Notes: generated by a model not told the origin, from the letters alone. DNA of 64,000 bases from Trochalopteron elliotii (GCA_024734555.1 JANPWX010000619.1:732894-796893); one strand, 5' to 3'; shown: positions 1 to 27,682, counted from the stretch's first letter. Numbers and translations are program-made.

Positions 1-35
1 CTCTCCCGCCCGCCCCAGTGCTCATGCGCCCGCCG

Positions 36-403
36 NNNNNNNNNNNNNNNNNNNNNNNNNNNNNNNNNNNNNNNNNNNNNNNNNNNNNNNNNNNNNNNNN
101 NNNNNNNNNNNNNNNNNNNNNNNNNNNNNNNNNNNNNNNNNNNNNNNNNNNNNNNNNNNNNNNNNNNNNNNNNNNNNNNNNNNNNNNNNNNNNNNNNNNN
201 NNNNNNNNNNNNNNNNNNNNNNNNNNNNNNNNNNNNNNNNNNNNNNNNNNNNNNNNNNNNNNNNNNNNNNNNNNNNNNNNNNNNNNNNNNNNNNNNNNNN
301 NNNNNNNNNNNNNNNNNNNNNNNNNNNNNNNNNNNNNNNNNNNNNNNNNNNNNNNNNNNNNNNNNNNNNNNNNNNNNNNNNNNNNNNNNNNNNNNNNNNN
401 NNN
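36..403. other. Assembly gap (368 N)
   Basis: A run of 368 unknown bases. Sequence on both sides is GC-rich and CpG-dense, the kind of sequence that often drops out of bird assemblies. The missing first coding exon of COCH is a natural candidate for its content. Confidence 0.99.
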
Positions 404-640
404 ACACCCTAGTGTTGAACCCGCCCCGCCGGGAGTTGCCGATGCCCGCCGGGCGCGGAGGGGCCGCGGGGCCATCGCGGCCGGGAGGGGTGCGCGGAGC
501 CGGCCGCGGGGGACACTGCAGAGGGGCACGGAGCGTGTCTGGGAACGCTTGCGGACGGGGCGGAAAACTTCCTGACACGGGCTGCAGCAGCGCCGTGGTG
601 ACAAGTGTCCCCATCGAGGGGAGTGCCGGTAGCAAGAGTG
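404..640 (+). promoter_or_regulatory. COCH: CpG-island remnant, probable COCH promoter or first exon
   Basis: The roughly 240 bases after the gap are strongly GC-rich with many CpG dinucleotides, unlike the AT-rich sequence that follows. A good splice-donor match (AGA|GTGAGT) begins at 638, so this may be the end of a first, mainly noncoding exon. Position and orientation fit the 5' end of COCH on the + strand, but no TATA box or start site can be fixed with the gap present. It could instead be part of intron 1 next to a coding exon hidden in the gap. Confidence 0.5.
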
Positions 641-3600
641 AGTGGGAGTGTGTTTGTGTGTGTAATAAAGGCGCTTGTACGGTGCTTAACGAATTTGAGG
701 ATCTCTGGCATATTTTAGACCATGAAATTGATTTAAAACATTTTGAACTTGCCCTGCCGTTATTTCGACCTGGAAAGCAAAAGAACATGCTTAGGATGCC
801 TAGCAGGGTATGGCAGGGACTGCCAGTTGTACCATCCTGTGTTGGACTGCATCCTTGCTGATGGAGAGCAAGCTCTCCTAGAACCGGAATAAATCCATGG
901 GAACCAGGAGCCACGGGAAGCAGATGGAGAAATATGTGACAGAAGGACGCAAGCAGTTTGTCTGCCCCTTTCAGTGGAACCTTTCGCCAAAGGAGGATAG
1001 GAGCCTCCAGAAGAACGTTTCCCGATGCAGGCCTGGCCTGCAGAAGGTGAGTGACCCCAAGCTTTTCCGAATGGTTGTTAACGACTTCCCAGTTACTAGG
1101 AATTAGGATTTTCTGCTCATTTTGTGTTGAGTCAAAGATTTGGAAAATTCTTTTGCGCTAAACCGATAAAATCTATCTATGACAGCTGTGCTATGACTAA
1201 AAAAGGAAAAAATGCAGAGCAATGGAAAATGCTCTCTAACCCCAGTTCCTTTCCCTTTTTTATTTTACAGGTGCATTATAGATGAAATACTGACAGTCTG
1301 GCAGGAGACAAATGAAAATTTTCTGGGATGCTTCCTTCAGGGCTGGAGAAGCCACTGTAACCTGAAGGTATCTGGAACCAGCTAAAATAGCAGTAATGTG
1401 ACCTGTTGCTGTAAGATATTGCCTCTTGCCATTATTCTAAGCCTAAATTTAGCAGCATGTGGTTATTGAACTAGAAACTTGCATTTATAAAAGTGCCTAA
1501 ATTCTGTTGTTCGAAGTAATGAAAGAGCATTAATTTCCTCAAGAATCTACAGTGTTTAGGCTCATAATGTTTGGTAAGATTTTTTTTATACTTGCACTGG
1601 AATGGGTACAAATGCTGCCAAGTTCAGCAGTTCTGGTTGCCACACACGAGGCTGTGTGGGTGGCTGAACGCTGCCGTGTGATGGCAGATGGCCTTACATT
1701 GATGAGAAAAGGGCAGCTCTCAGATTGAAACGAATGATACAGCCCTGATCAGGTTTCTCTAAATCCCATTGCCCTTGTCCAGATCAGGATATGTACTAAA
1801 GATTTACATGAATTAGTATGCAATCTGTGAACATGTTTTCCAAAATATGAACAAGTATAAGTTTACTAGTATGTCTTTTTTCCCAGCTATCAATATTCCT
1901 TGCATAAAACAGAAAAAGCAGGCTTGTGTGAAGCCTCAAAATTAAAAAGGACCAAAAATTTTTCTATTAAAAAAAACCAAACCAACAACTAAATACTAAA
2001 AGATTAGGAAGCATAACAGGGATGTACTTCTCTATATTACAACTCATAAAGCTGTCTTTCATGTAGGAACCTCTATTTTTAATTTTGTAATAATGTACAT
2101 AGGATTTCTTTTTTCCTTTGCATAAACAAACTGTTTTCCCAAAGCAACACATGAAAGCTTCAAGATTAGAAAAGATCAGATTTTCCTATGGGTTTTATTT
2201 CCCTAGAATAACTTAAAGCAGCGGCTCCTGCTAAAAATTAAGTCAGAACTTTTATAGATTGGCATAACAGGCAGCTATTCATGGCAAAATCAGAGCACAT
2301 GGGAAGAGGCACCAAAAAGACGAAATTGATGGAATGATTGAAAACATGGTTGTTTTAAGAAAGAAGTGAGTCTTTGCTTTTTATTTTTCTTTTTTTTAGG
2401 TCAACAATGATGGAAGACATTCATCCCTACACTTTAAATATGGCCTGAATCAGGAAGAATTGCAGTTTCTTTTCTTTGTACCTCACTTTTGTAGGGTACT
2501 CTGATGGTAGTGCATTTCTGTGAAGCTTGAGGAGTGTGTGTATTGACAGGATGGTTGTTTTATTGTGGTTCTAAATGCCTAATTGGATGTAACAGAGCAA
2601 AGGTCTCAGGTCTTCACCAGAGTCCAGAATGGGTAGGAGTCTAGAACTGAATCCTTTCCTGTAAATTGTGAGCTTGTATTTATTTCTTAAAAAAATACTT
2701 GGATTTAGAGTATTGCATCACATAAGCATCAAAAGAAATGCCTCCACTGCTACTGCTCTTGCATTCTTCAGTTACAGTGATTAATACATACGGGTTTTAT
2801 CTCAGTTACTTTATATATAGATACAGCTCTTGGGCAGTTTTTTGCCATGTTGAAGTATCTTAGCTAGACTAACAAAAACAAGCACTTCTTCAATTTCAGT
2901 AGTAATATCATGTATGAAATTTGTGAGAATGATGAGTATGTAAGCTGTCAAAGAACAGTTTTATGTATTCTAGTGTTCTGACCTCATTAATACATTTTCA
3001 TGTTTGCAACAAAATCATTGAAGTTTTATGGGCTGGCTGGCTGATGATGCACTAACAAACAGGGAAGAACAAAAACCACTGCAGAGCTGATATCGTAAGT
3101 CTTAATTTTGGTAGTCAACAAAAAAATTAGCTTTCATTTTGATACTTCACTAAACACGTCTAATGTTAGTCTCTATTTTAGAATCGTGGCTTAGAGAAAA
3201 CCGTATCTACCTACAGAGAAAACGAAAATGAAATTGTTGATTTTAATTAACAACATAATTTACCTCAAAGCGTGTGTTTTTACATCAGTGCTGATCCAGC
3301 TGAGGTATAAACTGCTAAATCCCCTAGCTACAGCATGTCAGCTCTTCAGTTCACACAGCAGCAACGTGCACCCTTCTCTTGGAAGCCTGCCTCTCGTGTA
3401 GACAAGGATCATGACAGTCTTTAGGCTGCCAGCACAGAAAAATCCTGTGGCCAGGCTACAATGGATTTCTGTGTTTTGATTGCCAGGGAAAACACAAAGA
3501 TTATTTTTCCCCCTCATCTTCTGTGCTATGCAAAAGCCTGCCACATGACAGTAATTAGTAAGTACCTGGTGATGAGGGAAATACAGATCTCCAAGCGATA

Positions 3601-5831
3601 CAGGGGTTGTTAACTAGACACGTCTAATTACTGTCTTTGTAACAGCCAGCCAAGGAATTCAGTCAAGTACGTTACATTAAAAATGACAGGAGTTAAAACT
3701 TCCTGTGGTGTCTTGCACTTTTAGAGGCTGGAAAAATGTTGCAGGGTGAGAGGCACAATCAGTGCTGTGAGAGCAGAGATTTCCAGTGGTGCATATTGCA
3801 GTTACTGCCCCAAGGATTTCCAGCCTTCCAAGCTGCAGTTTGATTTTGATGGCCTTGCTAGGTATCATTTGGTGGATACTACGTGTTCAGTGCCCAGTAA
3901 TTAGCAAGCACACTTGTAGAACTTCCATGAAAGGATTAGGGGACTCAAACAGCAAGGCAAACTGTCTTCTTTTAGCATACCAATAATACAGCACTTTTGA
4001 CAATGAAAATGTGGAGCTTTTAGGTATAAGCACTGATTCTGCTTGATTTTTCCTTCTTTTGTTTTTAAGGCAGTTAAATAAGACTAAGCATGGCTAGGAT
4101 ATGAGTAGTTAAGACTAAGTCCTAAAAGAAACATTTTTATTTCTTAGAATACTTGAGAATCAGATTAAATCACTTTAGTTCTTGCTAGGTAGACAACATA
4201 TAGAGAAGGGAAAAATAAAGAAGTGCTTACTGTTTTTTTTTTTTCTCCTTACTCTGGACTATATAGGCAGATTAGGCATATACAGGTCCTGTATTTGTGC
4301 TAACAAATAGCAGCAAATATTTTTCAGGAAGATGTGATTAGGTAGTTTAACATTGTTTCAGCATAGCATTAATGACTGTTGTATATAATTAGAACTACAT
4401 GCATAATTGATGAATGTGTGTTCAATTTACACAATCAGAATGAACAGATGTGCTTCCCTCTGCATTTCTGGCTGCAGCTGTTCTGCTTTTCACCTCTAAA
4501 GTCAGTGAGATTAGCTGGAGGTATCATCTTTTCCATCCCATGATGAAGAACAGCATATGCTCCAAGTACTTTCATTTTTAAGCAGCACATATCAGGGTCA
4601 GGAAACACCCCAGGGTAAGAATGAAAGCAGTGGGCAGAAAAAGCAGGTGAGAGATCACTGATCCCTGAAACACACAGTCCTTGGCATATAATGCATGCAC
4701 CCGTACCTTGGCCAGCCTCTGCCAGCTTTCATCTTAACACAGTGCTAAGGTAGTATCCCAGGTGCAATTAGGAAAGGTTCTTGCACCTTCTAGGTGCTAG
4801 GGCAAGATGTGCCTTAGGATGTTCAGAATAAACAGCCAGGCATGGGTTGGACTTATGCTGCTGCATTGATAATGATCTAAGACAAATTTCTTAATTTGCT
4901 GTACAACAGACCAGGGGATTGTGCTATCTTGTGTAGTAGAAGGGTGGTAGTAACCATGCAAGATAAAGACCTCTGTGTTTTCAAAACAAAAAGCATCAGT
5001 TTGCCAAGCAAAATTGTGTACTGATGTTAATCTCTGTCTGCATACCTTCATTGCATACAGGCAAGCCCAGTGAAAACTTAATGATGATGGTCTGGAGAGC
5101 AACTTCTGAAAAAAGGCAGAGTTCTACATAAAAAATACATGTGCCTCAGCTGAATAAATAACTTTTGTATCACTGTATGAATCTGACAGTCCTCTACACA
5201 GTGATAATGACATAAACTTCACTGTAATGAATTGATACCAATGTTCTAGATGTTACTGTATTACTGGAGCAAGGAGATGGGTGTTGCTTTTTTTTGTTTT
5301 TTAACACTGGCCTCATAGGATTTATTGCAAGAGGCTAAGGGAAATGCTTCTGTCAGCTTGCTTCATGAATGCCACTGGAGAGAAGATTCAAAATTTCCCA
5401 CGTGACTCACAGATGTCTTAAGGCTGGAGATTTCTGTGGGGATGTCAGAGTGATTTAACTTCTTCCTTGGAAAGTGCCACCTGCATCTATGGTCCATCAG
5501 CCCTCAAAGGTCTTCCCCTTGCCCTTCTGTCTCTGCAGTAAATTTACAGATGTGAATTGTTTTTCCTTGTGTAATGCTCCTTGGATATTATTTGAATGTT
5601 GTTTGTTCGTGGGAGTTTATTTTCTGTTACTGTTTGTAACAGTAATTTTTGAAGTGTGTGCTTCCTTGTCATAACTACATTTGTAAGCTCCAAAGACATC
5701 TTTGTAGGCATTGTACCTAATTTGAAATTGAGATATTGCTTTAAACTTGGAAACTGTAGAGACATTAAAAAAAGAAACCCCAACAACAAACCCTTAAGAT
5801 TTCAGGTCAAAAGTTCTTCTTTTCTCTTTAG
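641..5831 (+). other. COCH: 5' region and first intron(s) of COCH
   Basis: No coding exon could be recognised here. Sequence is AT-rich apart from the first few hundred bases. Possible noncoding exon boundaries are a donor CAGAAG|GTGAGT at 1047, an acceptor TTTTACAG ending at 1270 and a donor CTGAAG|GTATCT at 1367. None is conserved coding sequence, so they are only candidates. No complete repeat was recognised. Confidence 0.45.
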
Positions 5832-20423
<14,592 letters not shown>

Positions 20424-21660
20424 AAAATCTGCTGTTCACTATTACTATTTGAAACTAAAAATCATGAAATTGAAATGGTCCCTCTAAAGTACAGATGTTT
20501 TATTCTTATATATGCTATCATAATACAGAGGAAGAAGAAGGGCTACTTTTTATTTCTGTAATCAAAGATTCTTATGAGCTTGTTAGAAGTTGTATTTGAT
20601 ACTGAAGTGCAGAATTTGGCCAACAGTTAATATGTTCAACAAGCATACAGCATCCCAAAGTTTAAAGCTTTGCATATCGTGCACTTAAGAATAGCAGATA
20701 CTCAGAGGAAATAACAGAGCTCTGACTTTTCTTCCACCACTTGCTAGATACCTTCTTATGAGTTAAAAATAATATAACTTTAAATATAAGGTACGACCTT
20801 CTATAAGCTTGCTGTAGCTTACAATTCTGTATCTTTTCAAAGATACAGAAACACAAAGTACTTTCAGTGCTCCTGTTGTGCAACATCCATTATTGTGAGG
20901 CAGCTTAAGAAAAGATATGACAGATTGTAGCTGAAAGAGTCTATTTTTACTAGTTGGGGTTTTGCTGGATCTGGTTGGCAAATTATTACATCAAAAGTTG
21001 TTTAACTTCTACCCACAGATTTCTGTGGATCTATTTGGTTGGTTCTTTTGGCACAGAATTTTAAAGGCATTTAAAGCATAGTAGTTCTTTGAGGATCTGG
21101 ATCTGAACACGTTAGCTACTACTACTGCTTTCTGCACCACTGAAGTCAACAGTGATATTCCGAATGTAACTGACAACTGGGTATTTCCTGTCTGCTGCCT
21201 TGTACTGTCTTGATTTGATAAAGTTGTTATTGGCCAGACAGTTAGAGACAGGAATCTTGGCCAAGAGATTAAATTAGACCACACAGTGGGAACTGAAAGC
21301 ATTCAAATTCAAGTCCAGAGGTATCTTCAACCTTTAAACCTAACAGATTTATATCAGATTACATGGTCAGAAAAGAAGAGAGTAGGCAGACGCATTAAGT
21401 GGGATTTAGTAGTTAACAGAATAACAACTTCATAATGGTAGTAAAACCATCTTTATAGATGTGTGACATTTTCTAAAGATGAAAGAATAGTTTTCTTGAA
21501 AAAGGCTTTCATTTGGTTACATACCTAGTAATGTGGATATATTTATATGCACACAGGTGGTTAAAATGATGTGATATTGACCAAGTTATTTCAGAGACCT
21601 GGTGTGAATAACATACTCCAAATATTCTTTAGAAAATAAAGGGGGTTTGCAAATAAAATG
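20424..21660 (+). other. COCH: Probable COCH 3' UTR
   Basis: AT-rich sequence after the stop without reading frames of note. AATAAA hexamers at 21635-21640 and 21652-21657 are the first pair well downstream and are the best candidates for cleavage. Another AATAAA (20419-20424) overlaps the stop codon and is unlikely to be used. The end is inferred, with no transcript evidence. Confidence 0.55.
21635..21657 (+). terminator. COCH: Tandem poly(A) signals, candidate COCH 3' end
   Basis: Two AATAAA hexamers 17 bases apart (21635 and 21652) lie about 1.2 kb after the COCH stop codon on the coding strand. The call rests on motif and position only. Confidence 0.5.
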
Positions 21661-24600
21661 TATAGTAGAAAACAAAACAGCACTTTCCCTATCAATCTGG
21701 GGTTTCTCTATTTTCCTCTCCCCCACTATTGATTGTAAAATTTCAAGTAGTTATGGAGTGGCACAGAAGGGATTGTATTCACTGGGCTTTTGCTGTGCAC
21801 TTTTTTAATAACTTATAACTGGCAAAGATGCCTTGTATTTTTCTAGTAATTGTTATCCTTAATTTTGTTATGTATTTATAGATGAGTATTAAGCTTTTGC
21901 TGTATAAATTCATATGCTGCATCAACTTTGTGCAAAAATTTAATTAATTTAGTTTATAAACTTTTTATAGAAATACATATTGCAAGAAAGCTGGGACTGC
22001 TGCCATCTGTTTTAATATCTTCTAACACAGAAGTCCTTTTATGATGACCCTCATAGTATAGTTTGACTAAGTTGTATGTGATGCTTCCTAACTATTATCT
22101 TAAAGTCCAAATCATTCTCAAATAATAAGGATATTATTTTTATAAATGTTTTAATTTGAATGAGTCAATATCAAAGTTTTAGTCATTGTTCATATTAGGT
22201 AATATGCTAGATAAATAATCTGAATATAAATTGTGTGCTGACTGATAGAACCACGTTTTCCCTTCTACTTTGCTTTTGCTATTGCAAAGAAATAGGCAGC
22301 CTTAACTCATGTCATTTATTCATCTGACAAAATGCAGGTTTGCATCCCTGGGACACTGAAAGCTGCAGAGCTAAGTGTCCCCATATTTCCATTTCACAGG
22401 ACTGGTGATGCTATGTTACTTGCACCCTTCATACACTCCTCTTACTCTCAGATAGGGAGTATAGAAAACACTTTCAAAGATACAATGTTTATGTGCCAGC
22501 AAGCATTTGTGAGCACAGTTTCTATCTGAGAAAAACATTGGTGGGATATGGATAAAAGAGATGCCAAGGCAGGGTGGAAAGGGTGTGGACTGTGCTGTAA
22601 GAAGGCAAATTTGGAGGAGGAACAGCATGGTAGAGGGTAGCAGACATAGGTTGAAGCTCTGGTTTGTTAAACAAGGTAAGTAAAGCCACAGACAAGGATT
22701 CAGTTTTACACTGAGACGAAGCAGTACAAAAAATATGAAGAGAGCTGCAGCCACCATCAGTTATGCAAACTCCAGTGGGAAAAACTGCTGCAGATTTAGG
22801 ACTGTCAGTCAAGAATTCAGTCTGCAGAGGATCAATTCTGTTCTCTTGTGAGACTAATGAAAACTATTGTAAAGGGACTGGACTACATGATCTTTAAAAG
22901 GTCCCTTCCAACTGAAACCACTTGGTGATTTTTTGTGCCGTATTTCCCTGAACAGTACTCAGACGGAGGGAGCCTTAGATCTGCAATCCCAGTCCTGATG
23001 ACATATCACATTAAAAAAATAAAATATTAGAATTCCTTCATTTAGAAAAGAGTATAAAACTCTGAGTTTAGGGGTTTAGGTACTTAACTGTAACTCCCAT
23101 TCTGTTTTGAATTTTATGTCAAATAGTAGTTAACACAGTTCAAAACTCACCCTTCCCACTTAGAGCAAGCTAAATTTACAAAGTTTTATTAATTTGCTGT
23201 CCTAAATAAATTGAAATCCCTTTTTGTACCATGATAACTTCCAGGAAGAGCTACGACTGATAGCCTTGCTTTGATTAGGACGAACTCCCTGCCACAAGAT
23301 CTTTCCTGGGTAAATGCTCCACTCACAGGCTATCTTATAACAGAAAGGAGTATCACTTCCTTTGTCATTGGCAGTATGTCTTTCTCAGTCCTAGAAGGAA
23401 ACTCAGGCCAATGTCTCTGATTTTGCTTACAAATTTTCTGCACCTCAAATTTTGCAGCTTGCACAAATCTTAGGCATTTAGTATGAATTGCCTTGTATAT
23501 ACATCTCTTGATAACATGGCTATTTCTAGCTCTGACAAGTGCAGTATATACGAAAAGCAGGTATACAGTTTAGGAATGAAGGTCAGTAAATTGCAGAGAA
23601 ATTTTCATACAGCCACAACTACAACCTGGTAGCAAAAGCCCTCTACATTATATCCTTAAGCAGAATGCAAAATGGGTCTCAGAAGTTGACCAACCTTTAT
23701 TATCATTGTGAAACTATTAATATTGAATCGGCAGGGAATGAAAAAGACCCAAAAGAAAGACCATCCTAACACTTTTAAGAGAAAATAGTCACTTTTAAAG
23801 TACTATGCCTTTTAAAACCAATGCCAATAAAGAGCTGGGCAGAAACAGGCCAAAATCATTTGCATCGGAAGTCAACAATTATAATTCTCTACAACTTACA
23901 AAGCAATTTTGAAGTGGGAAGAGAGAGAGAAAGAAGAACAGAGTTGGATTTTTTGGCACATTAGTAAAGTCTCATCAGAACAGTCAATTTAATTACTTCC
24001 ATTTGCATTTCATATTACTGTGGTCATGTAAGCTTTCCCTTCTATGAGGCATGGCCCCATAAAATATAGTATTTTTACCTTCCCTGTTCTGCAGAAGAAA
24101 AGTGGGGACAACTGCTTATGCCTTGCTTTTAAGCCTTTTTCCTTATGGAGCAACTCTCAATATCACTACCTAGCTCCACCAATCCTGTCAGCACTTTCCT
24201 TCCTTTCATGAGCCTGAAGAGTAAGTAAGCTCCAGAAAGCATCAAAGCCACAAAAATGACAGAAAATTTCTCCGTTTCATGCAAGTGTCACAGAAGGCCT
24301 GAGCACACTGTCAAAGATGATCAACTTTATTCTTAAACAAACTGCCTGGAAACAGGGGACTTAAATCCTCAGCCTAATAAAATCAATGGCTTTGGTTTGG
24401 TCCTGGGACAGTAAATGTAAGTGGTATTTTTGGGAGGTGGAAGCAGAACGTGGCTGCATATCTTGTGATCCTCTGTCATCCAAACAGAGACACCAAACAC
24501 ATGGAAACTTCCAATGAACAGTTTATAACTGAAGTATCAGCCACTTTTCAGTCAAAGATATCTATTAACTGGAGCACACATTCTTTTGCCCTCATTGGCC

Positions 24601-24930
24601 TCAAAAATTTGGCCTCTAGCTTCAGCTGAGGAAAGAATAAGTTCCGAAAACTTGCTGTCTATGATTAAATCCCAGGTTTTAAGCTTTGAAGCAAATGACC
24701 ACTTTAAATTTAATCTCATTAGGATCAGAATTTCCTTTCCTTTCAAACAATCAGGTCTGGTTAGTGAAGTGTCCTTGATCATAAGCTGCTTTCATGAAAC
24801 GAAGGGTATTTATTGTTTCATTACCCTCTAATTTGTTTACATTCATTTGCATCTATACACAAGCAAATATTGTGTCCTATTTGTCTCTGCATTCCACACC
24901 CACAACAGTTACCTGTAAATAGCAGCAGGG
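21661..24930. other. Intergenic AT-rich sequence
   Basis: No gene recognised. The only repeat recognised is the CR1 tail at 22866-22935. Open frames here have no protein family signature. Confidence 0.7.
22866..22935 (+). mobile_element. CR1 LINE 3'-end fragment
   Basis: Matches the CR1 terminal consensus: GGGACTGGACTACATGATCT, then AAAGGTCCCTTCCAACTGAA. About 70 bp only. Confidence 0.8.
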
Positions 24931-24954
24931 TCAGCTGATCTCTGGCCATCCCAG

Positions 24955-25110
24955 GATGGTGAAGGGAAGGGTGAGGGTTTGCCACAGCCAGGAGGAGCAG
25001 GCAGCAGCGATCCCCGCTGCCAAGCCGCCGAGACTCACGCTGCGGGCGCTCTCCTGGGAGCCCGGCGCTGTCAGCTTGAATAGACCCTCAGCCCTGGGGC
25101 ACAACTGAAC
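24955..25110. promoter_or_regulatory. Small isolated CpG-rich patch
   Basis: About nine CpGs within roughly 75 bases (centre 25005-25080), surrounded by AT-rich, CpG-poor DNA far from either gene's 5' end. On the minus strand a donor-like GCAGC|GTGAGT occurs inside it. It could be a small promoter of a noncoding transcript, an enhancer or a chance GC-rich relic. No coding sequence was recognised. Confidence 0.3.
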
Positions 25111-26214
25111 CTACAGCTGAACTTCACACTGGACCCGTTCCTAAGACACCAGCATGGGAATCCTGCACTGCTGTTTTTGCTAGCAAATGTTAACTAAACT
25201 TTTCCAACCTCTGCTGAGGTCAGATACGGCCTTTACTACTTAACGGCAGCTGGAGTATGGCAGAATGTAAGCAAAGGGATAGAAAACTGTTTTTCTGCCC
25301 TGGTGGATGTGATCAGATTACAAGTATGACAAACAATTATCTGCCAAAGAATACAAGCTAGAGACAACAAGAAGTCGAAAGATTGAGAAAAAGACTGGCA
25401 AGATTTAGGAAAATACTTTAAATTAAGAAGGGAAAATCACAAAAATTACTAACTTAGCACTACTTCCAAATTTTTGGTACGTTCCAAATCAAACAGATTA
25501 TGTAATTAAAGTAGTAATTTTTTCAAATGAAAAGCAAAGTCACAATTACATAGTTTCTGAAATTCTCTTGATGCCCTTGGGTATTTTAAGAATATATTAC
25601 TTGTTCAGAAAAGGTAGATGGGAAAACAGCTTTCTCTCATCTAAACACTCTAAATTAGGTGAGATACACAAATCTGTTGAACTAATTCTGGTGAGGACTA
25701 GGAGCTAGTTTAGAAGAAAAAACCGAGACCTGTCTGGCACAGCATGTTGGTAGCAAACATATCAACAAGGAATTTACTCCCCAATGGTCAGATTTGCTCA
25801 AATCTAAACAGAGACTAGACTAACACAATTAGGAGAAAGTGACCGTGATCAGTTGCTTCTATGAAGCCCAAATACCTGCCAAAAAAAAAAAGGTTTCTGA
25901 CAGAATATAGTGCATGGGCACCATGGAAACTGTCGGGTGTCTGACGGACCTAACTGGGAAAAGTATTTCTGGCCTCTAAGAAATTCTGTACAGCACTTGT
26001 CAGCAAAATCTTTACAGAAAACTATGTTTATTAAAATTAGCAGAGTCAGTCACCTGGGTTCTCTCAGGCAAGGGAGACACATCAGTAATTCAGGAAGCCA
26101 ACACACAGCTCCTGTTTTTGCAAACATCTACCCTAGTAAAGAGGATGTATCAGTATTTTTAAAAGACTTGCTATTGTTAAGGTGCAATAATATTTCTAAC
26201 ACCAGAAAACTCCA

Positions 26215-27330
26215 GTAGAGGGAATCCAGGGGAAACCTTTGGCTACCAGCCAGTCCACCAAAAGCTCAGGGCATGTAAGACAGAGCCATGATTCGAACTC
26301 CAACACAGCACCAGTGCATGCAGAGAAGCTGCAGGCCCTTACAAGAGCTTCTACTTTTGAGCTCCTGCCCGCAGCTGCGCACAGCCCTTCTCCCCAAGGC
26401 CTGGTACTTCCCAACAGCTGAGCTGCAGCAGCTTGGTCTGCACACCCAGCACCCTCCTCCCTGCCTGCAGCACACAGGGTATTTCCCCAGCACAGCTACA
26501 GGGTCTGACTGTTTTCCTCCCAGCCACTGCTGAGATTTCAAAGAAGAAAGATGCTACTTCTGCATGAAGCAAGAGCTCTTTATTCCCAGTGTATTTTAAG
26601 TCTCACAAGAGCTTAGATGCAAGATGCCCCTAATTAAGCAGCTCTTTCTTTAGAAAGAAATGCCCCATATATTAAGATACAAATGACAAAAAGAGATACG
26701 CAACCATTTCAAGGTACAAAAGAGCAACTGGAAAGATATCTGAAACAATAGAAAAAAAGGTGCTTAAAAAAGACAATAAGCCAGTCACCACAAAGTCACT
26801 CAAGAATACCATCACCTTGGGCAGTCCTCCTTTCATGAAGGAAAGCCACATCCCCTTGGCCAGCTGCTGTGCATGAGCAAAGCCCCAGTAACCAACAGGG
26901 ATGGTCTGAGAACTGCCCAGATGCAACCAGTCACTCCAGGCACACTAGGATCAGTGACAGCTTTCCAACAGCCATATGGCAAGCCAAGGTGAGGTGGAGA
27001 CAAACCTCAGGAAACGCCTCAGGAAACACCTCAAGGATACGTGACCAACAGTGGACAACATAAGCAGCTCTCCCTCTTTGCTAACACCACACTGAAGGCA
27101 CAGAGGGCAGAACCTCTCCTGCCCTGCCTCCTCATAGCTTGTTGTGGGACTGCTGCAGCCCTGCTCTGTTCCAGGCCAGAAGTGGCCATCACAGCCCAGC
27201 CAGCCCCAACAATTCCCTCCACCCACAGCAGGTGAACCATAAGACTGCTTATAAAGTCATCATCAACTCAAGTCAGCTGGAACATGACCAGCTTCCAGGA
27301 GGAAGAGGCAAGAGGGAGGACTAACAAGAA
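26215..27330 (-). other. GC-richer minus-strand unit of unknown nature
   Basis: A stretch clearly richer in GC than its surroundings. On the minus strand an 84-codon frame (26926-26672) starts MHLGSSQTIPVGYWGFAH and ends in two hydrophobic segments (LSDFVVTGLLSFLSTFF and FPVALLYLEMVAYLFL). About 90 bases further on is AATAAA (minus, 26579-26584). This order resembles a short transcription unit or an endogenous-retrovirus LTR with its R region. I do not recognise the protein or the repeat family. A short 12-bp tandem repeat lies at 27005-27040. Confidence 0.3.
27005..27040 (+). repeat. 12-bp tandem repeat, about 3 units
   Basis: CCTCAGGAAACG, CCTCAGGAAACA and a decayed third unit CCTCAAGGATAC follow each other directly. 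Confidence 0.8.
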
Positions 27331-27638
27331 AGCATATTGTTTTACATTATCAACTCAAAGTTTGTTTCTATATTAAAAATTAAAACCAAACATTTTTATG
27401 ACATTTTAAAGTTTTTGTAGCTTGAACTATTTCTTTTTAAAGATCTCTTACTAATTTAATCTGTGTAAGACTCAAGGGTGTACATTCTCAAAGTATAACA
27501 GAGCAAGTATGAAAATGGAACATTCTTGAACACTCTTGCTCATCTCAAAAGTAGCATTTCGAAACAATTCTGAAACCTTCTGCTTTTCTTATTTTTTTAA
27601 AGAAAGTTATTAAAGGCAGAACGTAAATACACGTGCGT

Positions 27639-27682
27639 GTATACATATATATATATACATACACACACACACACACACACAT
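27639..27682 (+). repeat. TA/CA compound microsatellite
   Basis: An AT-alternating stretch runs into about 12 CA dinucleotides. It directly abuts the 5' end of the CR1 element that follows. Confidence 0.95.

Noticed and set aside
412..861. Long GC-rich plus-strand frame as the first COCH coding exon
   Set aside because: Spliced at 637 it would be in phase with the LCCL exon, but it has no hydrophobic signal peptide and is rich in Gly/Arg/Pro as expected of any frame in a CpG island.
22416..22812. Two overlapping minus-strand frames of 96-113 codons
   Set aside because: Ser/Pro/Leu-rich chance frames with no domain and no transcription signals seen.
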